Below the pieces are notes generated by a model. The model was given only the letters and a program-made list of their open reading frames with translations, was not told where the DNA came from and made no database searches. The position numbers were made by a program, and so were the translations under genes. Positions 39,249 through 48,497 of a DNA stretch of 64,000 nt are shown here, in pieces. The stretch is from the NCBI RefSeq assembly GCF_021278965.1, contig NZ_CP065589.1, forward strand, positions 5,001-69,000, written 5' to 3'. Position 1 is the first letter of the stretch. Each line of letters begins with the position of its first letter. The stretch is from Chryseobacterium capnotolerans (GTDB taxonomy: Bacteria; Bacteroidota; Bacteroidia; Flavobacteriales; Weeksellaceae).

Positions 39249-40643
39249 TTAATTAGGACATGGTGTTCCAACAGGTATGCCATTGCTATTTAAAGCTACA
39301 TTATTAACAGTTCCATTGGCCTCTATTCGTTGTAAATTTACTTTTCCGTCCAATCCCATGTTTTTTAAAGAGTCAAAAAATAATTTTTCCAATCCCTTTT
39401 CATTAAGATCACCGGCTGAATTTTTAATATATGTGTTTCCATTTAAATTTGTATCAGTTAATTCCTTAACAGTTTTACGATAATCTTTTTCAAATTGATT
39501 CATTTGTGCAGGTGTATAAACGTAGCCTCCCAATTCTGACCCTGTTCCTGTATACTTTATTACATAATGTATATATTGAGCATTATTAGGGCAAGTATTG
39601 CACCATTCTGCTGCAATCATGCCAAGATAGGCATTTCCGACCCCATCTTGTGCACTTTGTGCTGCTGCAAATCCAAACAGAGCATCCACAATATCAGGAG
39701 GTGAAAACATATGGGTTCCGGTTGCGGTATGGTTATGATAGCCACCATATGAATCGATTACATCATTAAATACAACTTTGTGGGCTTGATTTACATCAGC
39801 AGGAACAAGAGGTCCTCCATTTTTCGGCTCTTTAAAACCGATCTCTCCAGCTTTCATGTCGCTAAGTGTTTTCAACGCCTGTGCTTTTACATCATTTATT
39901 CCTTGTTGGACTTTGGGTTTGTTCAGGAGGTTTTTGGTTTTCTCACAAGGATTAGTTGGTGGACCACCCATGCCACCACTGCTTTCACCGCCACCAGGAC
40001 TCACATCCGGTTTGATGCAGTTATTCAATCCTGTACAGCCACTTTTGGGGCCAGTGCCTTTCGGACCTCCTTTGGGTGGAGAAATATCAATATTTCCGAT
40101 ATCGCAGGCATCATTGGAGTCAAATCCACAGCCGCTGCCTTTATTCAAACCGCTTTTCAGTTTATTTTTTAGATAAGCGATACTGAATATTTTCAGCACT
40201 TCATCATAGTAGTCGTTTCCGGAATCCAACTTTCTGAATTCCACTTCAGTTTCTTCATTCCTCAGAATACCGGCCATTAATCCGCTTACCTGTCCATTTC
40301 TTACCATCGGATAAATAATCCAGCGTTCATCTTCCAAAAGCATACTCTGGGAATGCAGCCTGAATTCTACATATTCTTCATCACTTTTACCCAGATTTCC
40401 CGATTTTATGGCAGAAGTTCTTGTATAATGCGTTTTATGAATCCCATCATAGTTTTCCATAAGAGTTTTGAAACCTTTGGCATAATCTATAGGTTCATCA
40501 TTGAAAGAGGTAAATACCTGAAACTTGTTGGAGTAATATTGTTCTTCTTTAGCTGAGAGATAATCTTCACCGGTTCTACAGGACTGTAAAGACAGGGCTA
40601 AAGCAAACAGCAGCATAAGCCGCGGTGCTAAATTTTTCTTCAT
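39249..40643 (-). CDS. Lipoprotein with Gly/Pro linker and JAMM-like H-x-H...S-x-x-D C-terminal domain
   Basis: A 464-residue lipoprotein with signal and lipobox LQSC (Cys at 22). The N-terminal domain (about 25-165) has KEEQYYSNKFQVFTSFNDEPIDYAKGF, a start I have seen in other flavobacterial lipoproteins. A Gly/Pro/Ser linker with several Cys follows (about 170-235). The C-terminal domain contains YHNHTATGTHMFSPPDI: His303, His305, Ser314, Asp317. The spacing is close to the JAMM/MPN metalloprotease pattern (HxH-x7-S-x2-D), with one extra residue. A matching upstream Glu cannot be assigned with certainty. The architecture, anchor plus linker plus enzyme-like tail followed by small paralogous lipoproteins, is reminiscent of toxin/immunity or surface-processing systems; that is inference. 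Confidence 0.72.
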   Translation of the reverse strand: MKKNLAPRLMLLFALALSLQSCRTGEDYLSAKEEQYYSNKFQVFTSFNDEPIDYAKGFKTLMENYDGIHKTHYTRTSAIKSGNLGKSDEEYVEFRLHSQSMLLEDERWIIYPMVRNGQVSGLMAGILRNEETEVEFRKLDSGNDYYDEVLKIFSIAYLKNKLKSGLNKGSGCGFDSNDACDIGNIDISPPKGGPKGTGPKSGCTGLNNCIKPDVSPGGGESSGGMGGPPTNPCEKTKNLLNKPKVQQGINDVKAQALKTLSDMKAGEIGFKEPKNGGPLVPADVNQAHKVVFNDVIDSYGGYHNHTATGTHMFSPPDIVDALFGFAAAQSAQDGVGNAYLGMIAAEWCNTCPNNAQYIHYVIKYTGTGSELGGYVYTPAQMNQFEKDYRKTVKELTDTNLNGNTYIKNSAGDLNEKGLEKLFFDSLKNMGLDGKVNLQRIEANGTVNNVALNSNGIPVGTPCPN

Positions 40644-40855
40644 ACGGGTGTTTTTTAATTCGTTAAATATAAATATTTTTTATTACATCACAACATGGAG
40701 ATTTTTATAATGTTTTTAAAAAAAAATTTTTCTATATTATTGTTTAATACATTAATACCATCCAAAAAACGAATTCAATAAAAGATTTAGGAATGGTTTT
40801 GTCGCATGTGGTGATCCCATGAAAAATAAAAACTTCAAATTTTTCAAAGTTTTTT

Positions 40856-40863
40856 TATTTTTG
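40856..40863 (+). promoter_or_regulatory. Candidate -7 box for the sigma-factor operon
   Basis: TATTTTTG matches TAnnTTTG, 50 bases before the sigma-factor ATG, in the 270-base divergent gap 40644-40913. No clear -33 box is visible, and the gap holds nothing else I can name. Confidence 0.4.
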
Positions 40864-40913
40864 ATGTAATAGATTGTAAAGACCAGTTGTCTTACCTATA
40901 AGAAACAAAACTC

Positions 40914-42065
40914 ATGACCCAAGAAACTTTCAAGAATACGGTGTTTATTCTCAAAGACGAGATGTATCGTTTTGCGAAGCGATTCGTCATGAGTAGTGAT
41001 GAGGCAGAAGATGTAGTGCAGGATATTATGATGAAGTTCTGGCAGAAAAGGGATGAACTGGGGCAGTTTGGGAACTTAAAATCCTATGCGCTGAAGTCTG
41101 TCCGGAACGAATGCCTGAACCGCCTGAAGCATCACGATGTGAAGATAGGCTTTGCGGATATGCAGCTTCACCGGTCGGAGCTTTACAGTATGGAAGTTGA
41201 TAACCTTAAGGAACATATTGTAGGATTTATCAATCAGCTCCCCGAAAAACAGAAGCAGGTGATCCACTTGAAAGATGTAGAAGAGTACGATGTTTCCGAA
41301 ATTTCTGAGATGCTGGAAATGGAGGAAAATGCAGTAAGGGTAAACCTTATGCGGGCAAGACAAAAAGTAAAAGAACAAATCTCACAACTGATGAGCTATG
41401 AAAAAGATCAATTACAAGATAAATACGATGAAATCTTCCGGGAGATAAAGGAAGAAAAAATGGAATGGAGCTTTGATGACTTCCTTCAGCAGGCTGAAAG
41501 CACAACCTCTGAAGACCATACAACGCCAATTATTCCTTTAGATGAAAAGAAAAAACCCTCTTTTCCCAAATGGTTCTGGATGGCAGCCAGTGTAATGTTG
41601 GTCTTTGGAATCGGTTTTTTCCTTAAAAATAATTCGGGAGCAGAGGTTCAGGATAAGGAAAACATGGTGAAAAATGAAGTGTTGAAACAAAAGTCCGGGT
41701 TTATTGAAGAAAACCATAATCATCAGGAACAAGTGGCAGTGAATCACACCGATTCTATTTCAGGAACCAAAAAAGATTCCATTTTTCAGGATAATCATGT
41801 GGCTGAAAAAGATGTAATGGATGAAATCTTACCAAAAAGAGGAAGACTGAAAAAGGAAAAAAAACCAAGATATGCTGACAATTCCTCTTTTAATAATAAA
41901 ACTAAAGATTCTACAGGATATAAAAATTCTTACGTTATTGTCAACGGAAAAAGAATTGATAATGTAGAAGAAGCAATTAATGTAACAAAATACTCATTCC
42001 AGATATTTGCAAATAACGTTAGTGAAAAATTGGCACAGCCTACGGTGGTAGATGATGATTATTAA
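40914..42065 (+). CDS. ECF sigma-70 factor, in this sequence fused in frame to a single-pass membrane protein
   Basis: As it stands, one 383-codon frame. Residues 1-165 are an ECF sigma factor: region 2 (YRFAKRFVMSSDEAEDVVQDIMMKFW, residues 18-43) and region 4 (LPEKQKQVIHLKDVEEYDVSEISEML, then EENAVRVNLMRARQKVKEQI). Residues 175-210 are acidic/helical, then a membrane helix (WFWMAASVMLVFGIGFFL, about 217-234) and an extracytoplasmic tail with HNHQEQ. In relatives, sigma and such a membrane protein are normally separate genes. If the five-A run 41401-41405 really has six A, the sigma factor ends five codons later (TAA at 41420-41422). A second gene then starts at the overlapping ATG 41398, beginning MKKDQLQDKYDEIF. 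I think this two-gene reading is more likely. The operon continues with DUF4252-type genes. Confidence 0.85.
   Translation: MTQETFKNTVFILKDEMYRFAKRFVMSSDEAEDVVQDIMMKFWQKRDELGQFGNLKSYALKSVRNECLNRLKHHDVKIGFADMQLHRSELYSMEVDNLKEHIVGFINQLPEKQKQVIHLKDVEEYDVSEISEMLEMEENAVRVNLMRARQKVKEQISQLMSYEKDQLQDKYDEIFREIKEEKMEWSFDDFLQQAESTTSEDHTTPIIPLDEKKKPSFPKWFWMAASVMLVFGIGFFLKNNSGAEVQDKENMVKNEVLKQKSGFIEENHNHQEQVAVNHTDSISGTKKDSIFQDNHVAEKDVMDEILPKRGRLKKEKKPRYADNSSFNNKTKDSTGYKNSYVIVNGKRIDNVEEAINVTKYSFQIFANNVSEKLAQPTVVDDDY
41398..42065 (+). other. Probable separate gene: anti-sigma-like membrane protein
   Basis: This part is read as the tail of the sigma-factor frame, but it is probably its own gene of about 222 residues if one A is missing at 41401-41405. 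It would begin MKKDQLQDKYDEIFREIKEE, have one transmembrane helix and a periplasmic C-terminal part, and overlap the sigma gene by about 25 bases. Cytoplasmic helical part plus one membrane pass next to an ECF sigma gene is the layout of an anti-sigma factor. No anti-sigma family motif is recognised. Confidence 0.55.
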
Positions 42066-42113
42066 TCTGAACAACAGTTGCCATCATTAACTTAAAAAAA
42101 ATAAAATTGACTC

Positions 42114-43394
42114 ATGAAAAAACTATTCATAATATTCGCTCTTGCTTTTTCCCATTTCTTTAATGTATATGGACAAAAAGATAAATTTGATCAACTCTTT
42201 GACAAATATCAGGAAGTAGAGGGAGTAACTTCCATTAAGATTGCCAAACCGATGTTCGGAATGCTCAGCAGTCTCAATATTGATGATTCCCAGCTGGATC
42301 AGATAAAACCGTTATTGTCAAAGATCAACGGACTTAAGATCCTTATCACGGAAAATCCGGAGAAAGGAAATACTGCCGAAGGACGTAAGGTTCAGAGTAA
42401 CATGTCTCAATTGAGTAAGGATATTTCTTCTTATTTAAAGAATCTGAACTACAACGAAATCATGTCCGTAAATAATGCGGGAGCAAAGGTAAAATTCCTT
42501 TCTGCAGAAGCTAAAAACGGTATTCTGGACGATCTGTTGCTAAGTATTGACGGCGGAAGCGGGGAAAGTATTTTTGTAATGCTTGACGGAAAACTGTCTA
42601 TGGATGATGTAAGCAAGATTATTAATTCCAGCGAAACGAAAAAGAGCCCGATCTCTGTCACAAGAAATAGTCTTACTTCTGATAATAATTCATCTTACCT
42701 TAACGGGGAAGCCAGAAATGTAGGTGATTTTTCAGGAATTCAGGTAAGTACTGGTGTCAATGTAATCTTTAAACAGGAAAAACCAACCAGTGTAAAAGTA
42801 ATTGCAGATTCAGATAAATTAGAATACATTATTACCAAAGTGGAGAATGGTGTTCTAAGAATTTATATTGATAATAAAGGGGTAAGAAACCTGAGATTTA
42901 AAAATTTAAGTGTTAATGTATCTTCTCCAAGAATGGAAAGTGTTGATGTTTCATCAGGTTCTAATCTTACCATTGTAAATTCTATTCAGGAAAAAAACAT
43001 GAGAATTGATGCTTCATCCGGAGCTAATATTACCGGTGATTTCAAAATCTCAAATGCGGCAACTATTTCAGTGTCATCAGGATCTAATGTGAGAGCTGGA
43101 ATAACGGCCGGAAATATAGGAATCAAAAGTTCAAGCGGATCTAATATGAGTTTGAGCGGGAAAGCAGATTCCGGAACGATAGATATCAGCAGCGGAGCCT
43201 TATGTAAAGCAGATGATTTAAAATTCACTTACCTTGAAACGGAAGCCACTTCCGGAGGAAATCTTACCGTAAACGTATCGGATAAATTAAAAGTAAGAGC
43301 ATCTTCAGGAGGATCTGTGAGATATAAAGGAAGACCGGAAATCGATGCGAATATCAGTAAAACCTCTGGAGGACTGCTAAGACCAATGGATTAA
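42114..43394 (+). CDS. DUF4252 plus head-GIN (DUF2807) domain exported protein
   Basis: A 426-residue protein with a signal peptide ending at NVYGQ. Residues about 22-170 resemble DUF4252 (KFDQLFDKYQEVEGVTSIKIAKPMFGML, KGLKILITEN). Residues about 210-420 are a DUF2807/head-GIN parallel beta-helix: GDFSGIQVSTGVNVIFKQ, then repeated SSG-turn coils such as VSSGSNLTI, ASSGANITG, VSSGSNVRAG and SSSGSNMSLSG. The combination of both domains in one chain is notable, as they are usually separate. Location is periplasm or cell surface. It follows the sigma-factor gene by 48 bases and is followed by a DUF4252-only gene five bases later. Confidence 0.85.
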   Translation: MKKLFIIFALAFSHFFNVYGQKDKFDQLFDKYQEVEGVTSIKIAKPMFGMLSSLNIDDSQLDQIKPLLSKINGLKILITENPEKGNTAEGRKVQSNMSQLSKDISSYLKNLNYNEIMSVNNAGAKVKFLSAEAKNGILDDLLLSIDGGSGESIFVMLDGKLSMDDVSKIINSSETKKSPISVTRNSLTSDNNSSYLNGEARNVGDFSGIQVSTGVNVIFKQEKPTSVKVIADSDKLEYIITKVENGVLRIYIDNKGVRNLRFKNLSVNVSSPRMESVDVSSGSNLTIVNSIQEKNMRIDASSGANITGDFKISNAATISVSSGSNVRAGITAGNIGIKSSSGSNMSLSGKADSGTIDISSGALCKADDLKFTYLETEATSGGNLTVNVSDKLKVRASSGGSVRYKGRPEIDANISKTSGGLLRPMD

Positions 43395-43398
43395 AATC

Positions 43399-43905
43399 AT
43401 GACCATGAAAACATTCAGAATTATTGTCTTCTCAATTTTAGTCATTGGCAGCCTTCAATCTTGTATTGTTTCTGAAAAACCCAATATGGATTTCTTTTCA
43501 GATACCAGGTATGATTTCAAAGATGCCAAGTTCACAAGCTTTAATGTGCCATTATTATTGGCTAAACCATACATCAAAAAAGCTTTAAGGCAAGACGGGG
43601 AAAGTGAAGAACTCATCAGCCTTATCAAAAAGGTTTCTAAAATAAAGGTTCTTACAGTAGAAAACGGAAGCAAAGAAATGCTGAATGATTATGCGAAATT
43701 TTTGAATAATAATCGTTACGAAGACTGGGCTACTATAAAACATAATGGCGAAAATGTTAACCTTCGTGTAAAGCAAAAAGGAGAGGCCATTAAAAATATG
43801 CTGATTACAGTGAATTCTGATAAAGAACTCGTTTTTGTGGACGTAAAAGGAGATTTTACTCCTGATGATATTTCAAAAATGATTAATGCTGTTTCAGATA
43901 AGTAA
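43399..43905 (+). CDS. DUF4252 lipoprotein
   Basis: A 168-residue lipoprotein; a second in-frame ATG at 43405 (MKTFRIIVFSILVIGSLQSC) is as likely a start and gives the cleaner signal. The lipobox Cys lies in LQSC. The mature part (about 30-165) is DUF4252-like: SLIKKVSKIKVLTVENGS..MLNDYAKFL, VNLRVKQKGEAIKNMLITVN, FVDVKGDFTPDDISKMIN. The last block parallels GKLSMDDVSKIIN in the upstream protein, so the two are paralogous in that domain. Known only as a family of unknown function, commonly found with ECF sigma factors in Bacteroidota. Confidence 0.85.
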   Translation: MTMKTFRIIVFSILVIGSLQSCIVSEKPNMDFFSDTRYDFKDAKFTSFNVPLLLAKPYIKKALRQDGESEELISLIKKVSKIKVLTVENGSKEMLNDYAKFLNNNRYEDWATIKHNGENVNLRVKQKGEAIKNMLITVNSDKELVFVDVKGDFTPDDISKMINAVSDK

Positions 43906-43931
43906 TTCTTTTTCACTTCAAAAATCTTCTT

Positions 43932-44636
43932 ATGGAAAAGCTGATCAAAGAAGTTCGTATTTTGAAAATTTATGCAGCTTCACTTACTGTAGTTTGTGTA
44001 TTACTTTTTATACTGGCATTTAAAGCTACTCCTTCTGTTGAACGTTTTAAAGAGATAGATGTAGAACGCATCAATATTGTTGAAAAAGACGGAACTTTAA
44101 AAATGGTTATCAGTAATAAAGAACGTCAGCATCCGGGGATGGTGAATCACAAAAATATGAAGCAAAGAGAAAGAGATGCAGGATTGATCTTCTTTAATTC
44201 ATTAGGAGATGAATGTGGTGGACTTGTATATGATGCCGATGAAAAAGGATCCGGGATGGTGTATTCAATAGATCAGAGAAATACAGATCAGATAATGCAG
44301 TTACAATATATGGAAGAAACCGGAAAAGATAAAAAAAGAGTGTACGGTTTAAAACTTTGGGATCGTCCGGATGATTTTCCGCTAGAAGCGATTATTAAGT
44401 TTGAAGATTCTCTGAAAAAGCTCAATGATCCTGTTGCAAGCAAAAAAGCATACGCCATGCTTAGAGAACAGGGGAAGTTAACCAATGAACGATTTTTTGC
44501 AGGCAAAGCTGCGAATGGAGATGTGGGAGTTTTTATTCGTGATACTAAAGGAAAAGTAAGATTAAAGTTATACGTTGATAAAAATAATCAGACTCATATT
44601 GAGAATCTGGACGAAAATGGAAATATTCTGAAATAG
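43932..44636 (+). CDS. Membrane-anchored periplasmic hypothetical protein
   Basis: A 234-residue protein with an N-terminal membrane anchor (IYAASLTVVCVLLFILAF, about 14-31). The extracytoplasmic part has the repeated strand pattern INIVEKDGTLKMVISNKER, GLIFFNSLGDECGGLVYDADE and GVFIRDTKGKVRLKLYVDKN, a beta-rich fold found in small flavobacterial proteins without known function. It is the last gene of the sigma-factor operon (26-base gap to the DUF4252 gene) and is followed by a terminator. A role in envelope stress sensing is suggested only by its neighbours. Confidence 0.75.
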   Translation: MEKLIKEVRILKIYAASLTVVCVLLFILAFKATPSVERFKEIDVERINIVEKDGTLKMVISNKERQHPGMVNHKNMKQRERDAGLIFFNSLGDECGGLVYDADEKGSGMVYSIDQRNTDQIMQLQYMEETGKDKKRVYGLKLWDRPDDFPLEAIIKFEDSLKKLNDPVASKKAYAMLREQGKLTNERFFAGKAANGDVGVFIRDTKGKVRLKLYVDKNNQTHIENLDENGNILK

Positions 44637-44703
44637 ACATAATTATTTAAAATATTAACTCTAGACAAGTAGTTTCGGATATACTAAATTTATTTTGTGA
44701 AGG

Positions 44704-44731
44704 AAAACCGTTCTTAAAAAGGGCGGTTTTT
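44704..44731 (+). terminator. Terminator of the sigma-factor operon
   Basis: AAAACCG (44704-44710) pairs with CGGTTTT (44724-44730), followed by further T residues. Confidence 0.75.
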
Positions 44732-44803
44732 CGATTTAACTTATTGATTATTAAATTTTATTTAAACTATTAAAAATGATTTTCATATGTCATCAAAATA
44801 ACC

Positions 44804-44811
44804 TAATTTTG
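44804..44811 (+). promoter_or_regulatory. Promoter -7 box of guaB
   Basis: TAATTTTG matches TAnnTTTG and lies 14 bases before the guaB ATG, giving a short leader. Confidence 0.55.
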
Positions 44812-44825
44812 CAAAGAAAGTAAAG

Positions 44826-46286
44826 ATGTCTATTCATAACAAAATTGTAGAGACAGCCATCACTTTCGATGACGTTCTTCTAGTCCCTTCTTATTCAGAA
44901 GTTTTACCTAACCAGGTTTCTTTAAAATCAAGACTTACCGATAAAATCACGCTGAATGTTCCGATAGTTTCCGCTGCAATGGACACTGTTACAGAGGCAG
45001 ATTTGGCGATTGCATTGGCAAGAGTTGGTGGTTTAGGTTTCATCCATAAAAATATGACGATCGCAGAACAGGCTGCACAAGTAAACAGAGTAAAACGTTC
45101 CGAAAATGGAATGATCTCTGACCCTGTAACGCTTTCAAAAGATCATACTTTAGGTGAAGCTAGAGAATTAATGGCTAAATATAAAATATCTGGCCTTCCC
45201 GTGGTTGATCCCAATAATGTATTAATCGGAATTATCACAAACAGAGACGTAAAATATCAGGAAAACCTTGATGTAAAGGTTGAAGAGATCATGACTAAAG
45301 ATAACCTGATCACCTCTGATAAAAATACCAATCTTGAGAAAGCAAAAGAAATTCTTCTTAAAAACAGAGTTGAAAAACTTCCTATTGTAGATGCTGAAAA
45401 CAAATTGGTTGGTCTAATTACCATTAAAGATATCGATAATCAGCTTGAATACCCAAATGCAAACAAAGATCAAAACGGTAGATTAATCGTTGGTGCAGGT
45501 GTTGGAGTGGGCGAAGATACATTGGAAAGAATCGAGGCTCTTGTAAAAGCAGGAGTTGATATCATTGGTATTGATTCTGCTCACGGACATTCTATTGGAG
45601 TTTTAAATAAGATCAAAGAAATCAGACAAGTATATCCGGATTTGGATATCGTTGGTGGAAATATCGTAACAGCTGAAGCGGCGAAAGATCTTATTGAAGC
45701 TGGAGCAAACGTTCTGAAAGTAGGTGTTGGTCCTGGTTCTATTTGTACAACACGAGTGGTTGCTGGAGTTGGGGTTCCTCAATTATCTGCGATCTATAAC
45801 GTTTACGAATATGCTCAGACTAAAAATATTGCAGTAATTGCTGACGGAGGTATTAAACTGTCAGGAGATATCGTAAAAGCAATTGCGAGTGGAGCAGGAG
45901 CAGTGATGTTAGGATCTCTTTTAGCAGGAACTGATGAAGCTCCGGGTGAAGAAATCATTTTCCAAGGTAGAAAATTCAAAACATACCAAGGGATGGGAAG
46001 CCTTTCTGCTATGAAGAGAGGAGGAAAAGAAAGATATTTCCAAAGTGAGGCTAAAAAATTCGTTCCGGAAGGAATTGAAGGAAGAGTACCAAGTAAAGGG
46101 AAATTGGAAGAAGTTATTTTCCAGTTAGTTGGAGGATTAAGAGCAGGAATGGGATATTGTGGAGCTAAAGATATTGAAACTTTACAGAAAGATTCCAAAT
46201 TGGTAATGATTACAGGAAGTGGTTTGAAAGAGTCACACCCACACGATGTGATTATCACCCAGGAAGCTCCAAACTATTCTTTATAA
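44826..46286 (+). CDS. guaB: Inosine-5'-monophosphate dehydrogenase
   Basis: A 486-residue cytoplasmic enzyme that oxidises IMP to XMP with NAD, the first committed step of GMP synthesis. It starts with [16 protein letters not shown]. Two CBS domains (about 95-210) contain [26 protein letters not shown] and [19 protein letters not shown]. The catalytic loop [10 protein letters not shown] has its Cys near residue 306, and [26 protein letters not shown] and the flap [10 protein letters not shown] follow. Length and start fit the family exactly. Monocistronic, with its own promoter and terminator. The intact frame contrasts with the many split genes elsewhere in the window. Confidence 0.98.
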   Translation: MSIHNKIVETAITFDDVLLVPSYSEVLPNQVSLKSRLTDKITLNVPIVSAAMDTVTEADLAIALARVGGLGFIHKNMTIAEQAAQVNRVKRSENGMISDPVTLSKDHTLGEARELMAKYKISGLPVVDPNNVLIGIITNRDVKYQENLDVKVEEIMTKDNLITSDKNTNLEKAKEILLKNRVEKLPIVDAENKLVGLITIKDIDNQLEYPNANKDQNGRLIVGAGVGVGEDTLERIEALVKAGVDIIGIDSAHGHSIGVLNKIKEIRQVYPDLDIVGGNIVTAEAAKDLIEAGANVLKVGVGPGSICTTRVVAGVGVPQLSAIYNVYEYAQTKNIAVIADGGIKLSGDIVKAIASGAGAVMLGSLLAGTDEAPGEEIIFQGRKFKTYQGMGSLSAMKRGGKERYFQSEAKKFVPEGIEGRVPSKGKLEEVIFQLVGGLRAGMGYCGAKDIETLQKDSKLVMITGSGLKESHPHDVIITQEAPNYSL

Positions 46287-46302
46287 AAGTATTAAATAAT
46301 AT

Positions 46303-46338
46303 AAAAAAGACTGCCTCATCATAAAGGCAGTCTTTTTT
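46303..46338 (+). terminator. Terminator after guaB
   Basis: AAAAGACTGCCT (46305-46316) pairs with AGGCAGTCTTTT (46325-46336), with a T run. The following 240 bases up to the next gene are AT-rich and show no other clear signal. Confidence 0.92.
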
Positions 46339-46578
46339 TATGAATAAAGTGAGGTTTTTGAATTACTAATCAAAATAAATAATTCATTTAATTAGTTTTA
46401 AGTAACTTCTAATTGTTTTTGAAAATAAATATTTAGATTGTTGTAACAAAAAAATATGTTTTTCGACTAACCATTATGATTTTTAAAGTGTGTTTGTTTT
46501 TTATATGTAGAAAATGAATGTAACTGATTAAAATGCGACTGAAATGTGAATTGAAAAAACTTTTTAAAAATTATAGAA

Positions 46579-48444
46579 ATGAAGAAAACTTTCCTTTATG
46601 GAGCCGCGCTATTTTCGCTTTCATTAACAGCTCAACAACAGCCACCTAAACAGAAACTATGTGGATTTGATCAGCTTTTAAAACAACAGGACAAAGAAAA
46701 CCCAGGAGCAAGAATAGCTCTTGAGAATATTGCTAGAAAAATTCAGTTAGAACAGAAAAAGAATCCATCAGCTTTTAATAAGACCGTAAATGGAGTTTAT
46801 GAAATTCCGGTTGTTGTACACGTAATTGAAGGAGGAGATGGTGCATTTAGCAGAACGAATGCACAGATTCAGGCTTGGATTGAAAATGCTAATAAAATGT
46901 ATGCAGGGACTTATCCATGGCCCTCTAATGGGGTACCGGGTGACTTTGGTACTTCTGCTGTATTTCCTATTAAGCTGGTACTGGCAAAAAGAACCCCACA
47001 ATGTACAGAAACAACAGGTATTGTAAGATATAACGGAAGCTCTTTGCCTGGATATGCCACTTCCGGAATGGCCCAGTATACACCAAATGGTGCAACAAGA
47101 GCTGCTATTAAGAATTTAGCTCCACATTGGCCCGAAGCTTCTTATTTTAATATTTATTTAATAAGTATGTTTGATGGAGATACAAATCAGGACTCAGGAT
47201 TGATGGGATTTGCAACATTTCCAAATTCACCAGATAACCAGTACGAGTCTTTCATGAAAGCAGGAACAGTTACCAATTTACATGATACAACTTTTGCTCA
47301 TGAGTTTGGGCATGCTATGGGATTATATCATACATTCGAGGGAGGAGACTACCAGGTTCCAAGTACAAGTCCAGATTATTGCCCTCCTACTACGGGAGAC
47401 TGTACTAAAGATGATGACATGGTTTGTGACACAGAAAGAGCGGGAGCTGCTTATTTAACTTATCCTCCAACAAACGCTCAGATTAACCCATGTACACAAG
47501 CTAACTATCAGGGAGTACAGTATAATATGATGAATTATACCAATTCCATAGCTCAGAAATTTACTCCGGGGCAAGGTGATAAAATAAACGGTCTTTTTAT
47601 GCTGGTTAGAAGCAATTTGACAACATCAAAAGGAGCAACTGCACTATCTGGAACTACTGTCTCTACTGTTCCGATTGCTGCGGTATGCCTTCCTTCTGGA
47701 GTTGCTCATGCACCATCAACTGGAACGTTGGTCGGTCCTATTTCTGTCAAATTAGGACAAATTAATAATGCTACTGCCGGTTCTTGGGCTGGAGATCCTT
47801 ATTATTACATTGATTATACATCAAAGAATTGTTTAGCGAATGTTCATACAACATTAGGTGTTAATCAATCACAGAATATACAGGTTGGTTTTGTTGGAAA
47901 TGATCAGTCTGTAAGAGTTTGGATAGATTATAACAATAACGGTACATTTGAAGATTCTGAATTGGTTGCATCTGGAGATGATGTGGCAATTGACCCAGTT
48001 ACTGAGATCGGAGCCTTTTCTGCCTCTTTTACACCTCCTGCAAGTGCAGTATTAGGTACACCTTTAAGAATGAGGGTTTTGGTTGATTATGCTGACCCTG
48101 CACAAATGATTGCATGTGGACAGCTAAATTATGGGCAAGCTGAGGATTATTCTGTAACATTAGTTTCAAATCTTGGAACTAATGAAGTAAAAACTAATAA
48201 TACTGATTTAATGATTTATCCTAATCCTGTTGCTACGGGAGATAAAGTTTTCATCAAGGCTAAAAATGCTAAAAATTTGAAAGTTTCAATTTCTGATATG
48301 GCAGGAAGACTGGTTGGAAGTCCATCTGTATCTGAAGAAGGAAATGGAATTTATAAAGTAAATCAACAACTTGGAAAAGGGGTTTATATGATTCAGGTTT
48401 CTAATGGAAAAGACAGCAAAACTTCTAAGCTGATCATCAAATAA
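46579..48444 (+). CDS. T9SS-secreted pappalysin-like (M43) zinc metalloprotease with GEVED domain
   Basis: A 621-residue secreted protease. The signal peptide ends at SLTAQ (about 19). The M43 catalytic domain (about 75-340) has HEFGHAMGLYH at 241-251 (HExxHxxGxxH zinc site) and a Met-turn in YNMMNYTNS. Cys-rich calcium-loop-like DYCPPTTGDCTKDDDMVCD follows the zinc site. A GEVED domain (about 395-530) has VWIDYNNNGTFEDSELV and YGQAEDYSVT. The C-terminal 75 residues are a T9SS type A sorting domain: MIYPNPVATGDKVFI, then GVYMIQVSNGKDSKTSKLIIK. It is therefore exported by Sec and then T9SS to the surface or medium. Single-gene unit. Confidence 0.95.
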   Translation: MKKTFLYGAALFSLSLTAQQQPPKQKLCGFDQLLKQQDKENPGARIALENIARKIQLEQKKNPSAFNKTVNGVYEIPVVVHVIEGGDGAFSRTNAQIQAWIENANKMYAGTYPWPSNGVPGDFGTSAVFPIKLVLAKRTPQCTETTGIVRYNGSSLPGYATSGMAQYTPNGATRAAIKNLAPHWPEASYFNIYLISMFDGDTNQDSGLMGFATFPNSPDNQYESFMKAGTVTNLHDTTFAHEFGHAMGLYHTFEGGDYQVPSTSPDYCPPTTGDCTKDDDMVCDTERAGAAYLTYPPTNAQINPCTQANYQGVQYNMMNYTNSIAQKFTPGQGDKINGLFMLVRSNLTTSKGATALSGTTVSTVPIAAVCLPSGVAHAPSTGTLVGPISVKLGQINNATAGSWAGDPYYYIDYTSKNCLANVHTTLGVNQSQNIQVGFVGNDQSVRVWIDYNNNGTFEDSELVASGDDVAIDPVTEIGAFSASFTPPASAVLGTPLRMRVLVDYADPAQMIACGQLNYGQAEDYSVTLVSNLGTNEVKTNNTDLMIYPNPVATGDKVFIKAKNAKNLKVSISDMAGRLVGSPSVSEEGNGIYKVNQQLGKGVYMIQVSNGKDSKTSKLIIK

Positions 48445-48467
48445 ATTGATTAAGTTTAAGTAAATAT

Positions 48468-48497
48468 TTATGCCTCCAATGAATGGAGGCATTTTTT
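48468..48497. terminator. Terminator between the metalloprotease and KTSC genes
   Basis: TGCCTCCA (48471-48478) pairs with TGGAGGCA (48484-48491), with flanking A/T runs; it can act for both convergent genes. Confidence 0.88.

Noticed and set aside
40071..40176. Antisense frames opposite the Gly/Pro linker of the JAMM-like lipoprotein
   Set aside because: Open only because the linker is GC-rich and repetitive; Pro/Leu-rich translation with no start context.
45815..46258. 147-codon open frame antisense to guaB
   Set aside because: It mirrors a well conserved gene and has no features of its own.
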